A program made the position numbers and the translations under genes. Positions 59,515 through 64,000 of a DNA stretch of 64,000 bases are shown piece after piece. The notes beneath the pieces were generated by a model that was not told the origin of the DNA, ran no database searches, and saw nothing but the letters and a program-made list of their open reading frames with translations. Origin of the DNA: Paenibacillus chibensis. GTDB lineage: Bacteria; Bacillota; Bacilli; Paenibacillales; Paenibacillaceae. The DNA lies in assembly GCF_004001045.1 (NCBI RefSeq), contig NZ_BIMK01000036.1, positions 1 to 64,000 on the forward strand, given 5' to 3'. Position 1 is the stretch's first letter. Each line of letters begins with the position of its first letter.

Positions 59515-60461
59515 CGGGCATCGTCCTCCAGTTCCCGGACTTCAAACGGGGTGAGCTTGGCTTCGATTTCGGCCCGCCGCTCCTCAAACCATGCCGGCAG
59601 CATCAGCTTTTCGCCTAGCCGGTCCGGATGCTCATCCCGCGAGAAGCCCGGAGGATCGGTGGCGATTTCAAACTGGATTCCGCCAGCCTCGCGGAAGTAC
59701 AGCGCATTGAAATATTGGCGGTCAAGCACCGGCGTTACTTGCAAGCCATGCTCCAGTACATGCTCTCGCCATTGTTCATGCTCGCGGTCGTCTTTAGCCC
59801 GCCAGGCAATGTGATGCACGGTCCCCGCTCCGCCTGTGCCTCGCTCCATCGGGGTGACGTTCACGTCAATCATATTGCCGACCTCGCCATACGATCTGAA
59901 CCGCGCATAGGCTCCTTCCTGTCCGATTTTTTCCAGACCCAGAACCTCCTGAAGCAGATGAGCCGTCTCGGCTGGGTCCAAGCTGTAAAGAATCGCGCCG
60001 CCGAAGCCTTTGATCGCCTTGTCTTCGGGAATGCCACCGAAGGACCAGGTACTCAGCGGTCCTGCTTCGCGCTCCACGATTTCCAGCTGTAGTCCGTCTT
60101 CATCCCGGAAGGCCAGGTATTCCTCTGAAAATCTTGCCGTTTTCACAACCGGTATTTTAAAATGGGCCAATCTTTGTTCCCAAAAGCTGAGTGCGCCCGC
60201 GGGAACAGCAAAGGTTGTTACACCCACCTGTCCGCCGCCTACACGTCCTTGGCGTGATCTGGGCCACGGAAAGAACGTAATGATCGTTCCGGGGCTTCCT
60301 TGCTCATTCCCCAAATAAAGGTGATACACCTCTGGCGCATCGAAGTTAACGGTTTGTTTAATCAGGCGGAGTCCGAGGACACCTGCATAAAAATCTACGG
60401 TTTTCTGGGGATCTCTTACAAAAGCAGTAATGTGGTGAATACCTGCGGTTTTCATATTCAT
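59511..60461 (-). CDS. Ring-cleaving dioxygenase of the MhqA/MhqO group
   Basis: 316 residues built from two VOC modules. Metal ligands: His in HHITAFVRDPQKTVDFY, His in TVHHIAWRAKDD (about residue 220) and Glu in GIQFEIATDPPGF (about 272). AAAGGAG lies 10 nt upstream of the ATG. In B. subtilis these proteins (MhqA, MhqE, MhqO) are induced by quinones through MhqR and cleave hydroquinones. Two operator-like palindromes upstream match the MhqR site, so the group is likely correct. Which paralogue it equals cannot be told here. Confidence 0.9.
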   Translation of the reverse strand: MNMKTAGIHHITAFVRDPQKTVDFYAGVLGLRLIKQTVNFDAPEVYHLYLGNEQGSPGTIITFFPWPRSRQGRVGGGQVGVTTFAVPAGALSFWEQRLAHFKIPVVKTARFSEEYLAFRDEDGLQLEIVEREAGPLSTWSFGGIPEDKAIKGFGGAILYSLDPAETAHLLQEVLGLEKIGQEGAYARFRSYGEVGNMIDVNVTPMERGTGGAGTVHHIAWRAKDDREHEQWREHVLEHGLQVTPVLDRQYFNALYFREAGGIQFEIATDPPGFSRDEHPDRLGEKLMLPAWFEERRAEIEAKLTPFEVRELEDDAR

Positions 60462-60490
60462 GACTGTTCAGCTCCTTTGATGATCCTATT

Positions 60491-60508
60491 CATCTTTAAT
60501 TAGAGATA
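60491..60508 (-). promoter_or_regulatory. MhqR-like operator, proximal site
   Basis: CATCTTTAATTAGAGATA fits the pattern TATCT-NN-AATT-NN-AGATA known for MhqR, with one outer mismatch. It lies 30 bp before the dioxygenase start, between promoter and gene. Confidence 0.68.
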
Positions 60509-60551
60509 TCTAAGTTGAAGTTCACATTATATTATTTCCTGTTGGTTTATT

Positions 60552-60592
60552 TATCTTAATTTAAAGATATATCATTTAAAGGTAGTTGTCAA
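60552..60592 (-). promoter_or_regulatory. Sigma-A promoter overlapped by a second MhqR-like operator
   Basis: On the minus strand TTGACA (60592-60587) and TATCTT (60569-60564) are 17 bp apart. The palindrome TATCTTAATTTAAAGATA at 60552-60569 covers the -10. With the proximal site 60 bp away, repression by an MhqR-type protein would be expected. No mhqR gene lies in this window. Confidence 0.68.
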
Positions 60593-60656
60593 TCCTTGAT
60601 TGTTGATACACTTTTGACCGCATCCGAACGCCATAGAGATTATGTTCTTCTTACTC

Positions 60657-60690
60657 AACAAAACAGCCGCCCCAACTCGGGACGGCTGTC
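60657..60690 (-). terminator. Terminator of the split WYL operon
   Basis: ACAGCCG and CGGCTGT form a stem extended by CCC/GGG, ending TTTTG on the minus strand. Confidence 0.8.
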
Positions 60691-60721
60691 TCTCCACTTT
60701 TAAGCAATCTCCCTATTCGTT

Positions 60722-61024
60722 TCAGTACATGGTCCAATAATCCGCATTTCCTTCCTTGACCACCGGCTGGTTCGGCTGCTTCCGGGCCTCCGCGATTGCC
60801 GGTTCTTCCCGCTCCCACTTTTCAATAATCACGATGCTCTGGAGATTCGCTTTATCCTTCCAATCGATATACTGCTGCTTTTCCAGCTCCCGCAGAGAGC
60901 GGTGAATGTCCTCTTTCCGTTTTCCCGTTTTGATCTCAAGCTCATGAATGGTTGGCAGTCTTCTCCGTCCGCTGAGATAGTTAAAAAGAATGCGCAAAAT
61001 TTTCCGATCCATATCCGCCAGCAT
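60722..61024 (-). CDS. Small helix-turn-helix protein next to a WYL protein
   Basis: 100 residues from the ATG at 61024 (GGGAG 8 nt upstream). An N-terminal winged helix is visible: MDRKILRILFNYLSGRRRLP, then TIHELEIKTGKRKEDIHRSL and RELEKQQYIDW. The C-terminus is charged and likely disordered, ending ADYWTMY. It begins 12 bp behind the mini-WYL gene, so both are one transcript. Canonical WYL regulators have exactly such a helix-turn-helix followed by WYL, which suggests the two proteins act together. Confidence 0.72.
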   Translation of the reverse strand: MLADMDRKILRILFNYLSGRRRLPTIHELEIKTGKRKEDIHRSLRELEKQQYIDWKDKANLQSIVIIEKWEREEPAIAEARKQPNQPVVKEGNADYWTMY

Positions 61025-61036
61025 GGCAGTCACTCC

Positions 61037-61228
61037 CTACGCAATTTTAGCCGGCTGCCATGCCAGAATGCGGTCCAGACGGAATGTCCGAGGCGCTCCC
61101 GTTTGCAGGCATGTGGCCCGTACGATTTGTCCACGGATACCTTTGACCTCGATGTTGCGCTGTGTTATTTTTCCCGTTCGGTCCAGATATACAATTTCCA
61201 CCCGTTGACCGATGTATTTTTCCGGCAT
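61037..61228 (-). CDS. Stand-alone mini-WYL domain protein
   Basis: 63 residues with AGGAGGGG upstream of the ATG. The sequence is the beta-rich core of a WYL domain alone: VEIVYLDRTGKITQRNIEV and then RATCLQTGAPRTFRLDRIL. WYL domains bind ligands such as nucleic acid fragments and nearly always lie in larger proteins. No DNA-binding or extra domain is present here; the neighbouring gene supplies a helix-turn-helix. Confidence 0.8.
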   Translation of the reverse strand: MPEKYIGQRVEIVYLDRTGKITQRNIEVKGIRGQIVRATCLQTGAPRTFRLDRILAWQPAKIA

Positions 61229-61330
61229 GACAACCCCTCCTAACAGAACCCTTGTTCTTATATTTTAACCGAACATTTGTTCTTTAATCAATGGTAAGTT
61301 GCTGCCAAAAAATACGAAAAGACCCCTTTT

Positions 61331-61909
61331 TCACTTTTGCTTGATGCTTGCATTCATTCCCTGCCATCTTTTATCCGGTGACAGATGAATCCCCAGCTGA
61401 TCCACCGTCCGTACCACAATATGCGTGATCAGATCGTCGATGGTGGCCGGATGGTTGTAAAAAGCAGGCATGGGCGGTAAAATCGTTGTCCCCATGCGGG
61501 ATAAAGCCAGCATATGCTCCAGATGGATATCGTTCAGCGGCGTTTCGCGCGTAAGCAGGATCAGTTTTTTTCGTTCCTTTAAAATGACATCCGCCGCCCG
61601 GGTGAGCAGGTTATCGCTTAGACCCATGCGGATGGAGGCAAGCGTCTTCATGCTGCATGGCGCCACGATCATTCCATCCACTTGAAACGATCCGCTGGAA
61701 ATGGCCGCTCCTAAATCCTTGTATCCGTAGACCGCATCCGCCAACTTTTCCACATCCTTTATCGTGTAGGAGGTTTCATACTGGATGTTTGCGGCCGCCC
61801 AAGGCGAAATGACAGCATGCGTTTCGACGCCCGCCTCCTGTAGCACTTGCAGCAGCCTGATTCCCAGAATGGCACCCGTTGCCCCTGACATACCTACGAT
61901 CATTCTCAT
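61331..61909 (-). CDS. UbiX-type flavin prenyltransferase
   Basis: 192 residues from the ATG at 61909, with GGGAGTGA upstream. The FMN-binding start is MIVGMSGATGAILGIRLL and the family signature LLLTRETPLN is present as LILLTRETPLNDIHLEHM. It makes prenylated FMN, the cofactor of the UbiD-type decarboxylase encoded just upstream. Similar to B. subtilis BsdB. The gap to the UbiD gene is 55 bp. Confidence 0.93.
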   Translation of the reverse strand: MRMIVGMSGATGAILGIRLLQVLQEAGVETHAVISPWAAANIQYETSYTIKDVEKLADAVYGYKDLGAAISSGSFQVDGMIVAPCSMKTLASIRMGLSDNLLTRAADVILKERKKLILLTRETPLNDIHLEHMLALSRMGTTILPPMPAFYNHPATIDDLITHIVVRTVDQLGIHLSPDKRWQGMNASIKQK

Positions 61910-61964
61910 CAAGCTTCACTCCCTTCGAAGTCCTTATTACCGTATCCCGGTTCAGTCATGCGCT

Positions 61965-63455
61965 TCACAGGCTTTTGGATTCTCCGAGCTTTCGAAATGC
62001 GTCCAGGACACGGTTTTGGATTTCCTTCGGATATCCGGAGAAGGAGGCTTGAAGAGGCAGGTAGCCTTGCGCCCATTCATTCGAGGAGAGGCAATTGTAA
62101 ACCACCTTTGTCGTCGCAGCTTTCTTTTTTTCATCCTGATCCAGATAAGCCACGAGCGGCAGCACAGGTTGATCCGCAAAACGGATGACTTTATCGGGAT
62201 GGCTGCGGGTCGCCGCGGCCCATATGACCTGATCGATCCGGCTGGGATCGATATCATGTCCTGCGACGATGACTTTCGGAATATAAGAGCCGCCGCGGCA
62301 GGCGAACACCACTTCGCCGATTTTTCGGGCAAGTGCCGCCGAATCGGAATATGTTCCTAAGGAGTCCACCGTCACGACAAGCCAATGAACAGCGGATTCG
62401 AACGGAATGAAGCAGCTTCGTACAGGCAGATGATGGCGCCGCAGCTCATACTGAATGCTTGCGGCGATCGCGATGCCCCAATTGGTGTGATTCTCTTCAG
62501 GAGGCGTGCCCGCAGCCACCACCGGCATAATCGGTTCATGACGGTGAGTCATCGCCGTTACCTGAAAACATGGCACTTCCTTGTGATGCCCCACCCAAGT
62601 ATATCCGGCATATTCCCCCATAGGACCCTCGGGGACGGTCTCATCCAACGAAACGAAGCCTTCGATGACAATTTCGCTGCTTGCGGGCACCCTAAGGTCA
62701 TGACTTTCGCAACGTACGACATCAAGCGGCTTGCCGTACCATCCACCGAGCATATCAGCTTCATTGGACTCATCCGAAAGAGGATAGCCCGCGATCATGG
62801 CGATACCCGGATCCACGCCGAGACACAGCGCATACGGCATATCCTGGCCGATCGCCTTCCACTGCTGATATATCTTACCAATGTGCTGGGAAGGCACGAT
62901 GACGCCGGCCATTGTCCGTTTACCATGCAGCATGACCCGCGTGATCGACCAGTTCACCCAGGATCCGTCCGGAGAGCGGACAATCAAGACGCCATACGTA
63001 TTGATGTAACGGCCGCCATCGCCAACATGCAAGTACGGAACCGGAAGACTCGTCAAATCGATGTCTTCGCCGAATCGTTTGTATTCCTTGCAAGGCGCGT
63101 TCAGCACTTCCTGTGGTGGCAGCGGTGCTGCTTCGGGGAGATGGGACCAGGCTTCAACAAGCTCTGTAATCCCCGTCTCAGCGGGAAGCCCCAGCGAAAG
63201 CGCAATCCGCAAAAAAGGATGCCGCTCATGTGGACTGAGTCCAACGGGTGCGCCCAGCACGCGAAATCCCGGAGCACTGTCCTTTATCTTGCAAAATAGC
63301 GGTGCCGGGGTCGGAGCTTCATAGGCGTAGCGGATCATCGCTCCCATTTCCAGGTTCCAATCTACTTCCTGTTCAACCTTGACGATATCCCCATAATGCT
63401 CCAAGGCATCGATATATTCCCGAAAGCTAATGCTGGATTTATTGATCTTTTTCAT
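61965..63455 (-). CDS. UbiD-family decarboxylase (BsdC-like)
   Basis: 496 residues, GGGAGG before the ATG. UbiD hallmarks: NTYGVLIVRSPDGSWVNWSI with the prFMN-binding region, a conserved Glu-Arg-Glu network around GPMGEYAGYTWVGHHKEVP, and QVIWAAATRSHPDKVI. It is a reversible non-oxidative decarboxylase of aromatic acids. In B. subtilis bsdBCD handles salicylic and hydroxybenzoic acids. Here the third subunit BsdD is not present downstream. It is divergent from a LysR gene, as expected for control by an aromatic acid. Confidence 0.93.
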   Translation of the reverse strand: MKKINKSSISFREYIDALEHYGDIVKVEQEVDWNLEMGAMIRYAYEAPTPAPLFCKIKDSAPGFRVLGAPVGLSPHERHPFLRIALSLGLPAETGITELVEAWSHLPEAAPLPPQEVLNAPCKEYKRFGEDIDLTSLPVPYLHVGDGGRYINTYGVLIVRSPDGSWVNWSITRVMLHGKRTMAGVIVPSQHIGKIYQQWKAIGQDMPYALCLGVDPGIAMIAGYPLSDESNEADMLGGWYGKPLDVVRCESHDLRVPASSEIVIEGFVSLDETVPEGPMGEYAGYTWVGHHKEVPCFQVTAMTHRHEPIMPVVAAGTPPEENHTNWGIAIAASIQYELRRHHLPVRSCFIPFESAVHWLVVTVDSLGTYSDSAALARKIGEVVFACRGGSYIPKVIVAGHDIDPSRIDQVIWAAATRSHPDKVIRFADQPVLPLVAYLDQDEKKKAATTKVVYNCLSSNEWAQGYLPLQASFSGYPKEIQNRVLDAFRKLGESKSL

Positions 63456-63544
63456 CGTAGTACCTCCCTAGTCATCAACATGTCTGCATACAAAGCTTAC
63501 ATCCGCTCTAATCTATATGTAAAATATATAATAACGTTGTTTAA

Positions 63545-63561
63545 CATATAAAAAACATATG
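63545..63561. promoter_or_regulatory. Putative LysR operator between ubiD and the LysR gene
   Basis: CATAT-N7-ATATG is a perfect 17-bp inverted repeat of the T-N11-A type, about 21 bp before the LysR start and 90 bp before the UbiD gene. Divergent LysR genes usually bind such a site. A second AT-rich repeat (TATAT/ATATA) lies near 63520. Confidence 0.55.
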
Positions 63562-63581
63562 CACAATTGTGAGGGATTCGT

Positions 63582-64000
63582 ATGGATTTTAAAAAATTGC
63601 TGTATTTCGTGACCATCGTCGAAGAAGGACAAATTACCCGTGCCGCACAGCGGCTGCATATCGCACAGCCTCCGCTTAGCCTTCAGCTCAAATCCCTGGA
63701 AGAAGAGCTGGGCGTGACCCTGATCAACCGTGAGAACAAACAATTCGAGATTACGCCGATTGGATGGACCTTGTATAAACGAGCCAAAACCGTGCTGCAC
63801 TCGATTGACGGCATGGTCGCGGAAATTCAAGAGCAGGATCTAGGCATGCGGGGCACGCTTTCAATCGGAACGGTCATGTCCTGCGTTCCCTATCTGCCCT
63901 CTGTCATCAAGCAGTTTCAGCAATCATATCCCCAAGTGACGTTTCAATTATGGGAGGACGACTCCTATCGAGTCGAAGAGTATTTACAGCATAGAAAAAT
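63582..64000 (+). CDS. LysR-family regulator, cut by the window end
   Basis: 139 residues visible, no stop before the end. GAGGG lies 7 nt before the ATG. The N-terminal helix-turn-helix is FVTIVEEGQITRAAQRLHIA then QPPLSLQLKSLEEELGVTL, and the effector domain begins with GTLSIGTVMSCVPYLPS. Divergent from the UbiD/UbiX pair and separated by a LysR-type palindrome, so it most likely activates those genes with an aromatic acid, like B. subtilis BsdA. Confidence 0.93.
   Translation, partial: MDFKKLLYFVTIVEEGQITRAAQRLHIAQPPLSLQLKSLEEELGVTLINRENKQFEITPIGWTLYKRAKTVLHSIDGMVAEIQEQDLGMRGTLSIGTVMSCVPYLPSVIKQFQQSYPQVTFQLWEDDSYRVEEYLQHRK

Noticed and set aside
1..64000. Prophage, transposon or integrative element
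   Set aside because: No transposase, integrase, phage structural gene or long terminal repeat pair was seen in the window.
1..64000. Riboswitches or T-box leaders
   Set aside because: Leaders of the transport and biosynthesis genes were looked over for known conserved cores, and none was recognised. Short leaders make them unlikely in most places.

Overview
The window comes from a low-to-moderate GC, spore-forming Firmicute and fits Paenibacillus best. The evidence is strong AGGAGG-type ribosome binding sites, frequent TTG and GTG starts, spore genes (tlp, cmpA, a YdcC-like lipoprotein), and gene order resembling Bacillus subtilis around ydcC-alr-ndoAI-ndoA, tex, cmpA, sprT and a tRNA cluster. 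This is read from sequence alone; no database search was run.

Layout. 1-2.4 kb: a minus-strand operon of a ThuA-like protein and two short-chain dehydrogenases, one with a degenerate cofactor loop. 2.4-8.8 kb: a Fur-controlled siderophore island with a binding lipoprotein, two FecCD permeases, an unusual tandem-fused siderophore esterase and a Btr-like AraC regulator. 8.8-13 kb: an isolated UreF-like protein, an AraC regulator, a secreted SLH-like amidase and a candidate small RNA. 13.1-15.1 kb: five tRNA genes (Leu, Lys, Glu, Ser, Asn) interrupted by tlp and a VOC gene, with duplicated tRNA 3' ends and a shared repeat. 15.2-28.6 kb: housekeeping and sporulation genes (SprT, CmpA, Tex, EndoA/EndoAI, Alr, YdcC, polysaccharide deacetylase, YkoP-like) plus an alpha-galactosidase. 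28.8-37.6 kb: a sulfatase and sulfonate-type ABC transporter locus carrying three apparent lesions. 37.8-47.6 kb: a TetR/DUF4188 pair, a two-component system with an ABC exporter, a DUF4362 lipoprotein, and a GbsR-type regulator divergent from the glycine betaine transporter opuA. 47.9-64 kb: a UbiA prenyltransferase, a large secreted discoidin/beta-helix protein, an MMPL pump, a GDPD-like protein, a quinone-response operon with MhqR-like operators, a split WYL regulator, and a UbiX/UbiD decarboxylase pair divergent from a LysR gene that runs off the window.

How the parts work together. The iron genes form one Fur regulon: uptake of a ferric siderophore, then hydrolysis of its scaffold in the cytosol, with a ligand-sensing activator next door; no ATPase is encoded here. 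The sulfatase locus looks like a sulfate-ester scavenging module (two sulfatases, ABC importer, AraC regulator, sensor kinase). Both sulfatases are broken near the C-terminus and the kinase and response regulator are fused by what looks like an internal deletion, so the module is probably decaying unless these are assembly errors.

The strongest candidate for something undescribed is the tRNA-linked repeat. The two tRNA genes that lack an encoded CCA (Glu and Ser) are the same two whose 3' ends are duplicated nearby, with the break at the same T-loop position and a common hairpin element in between.
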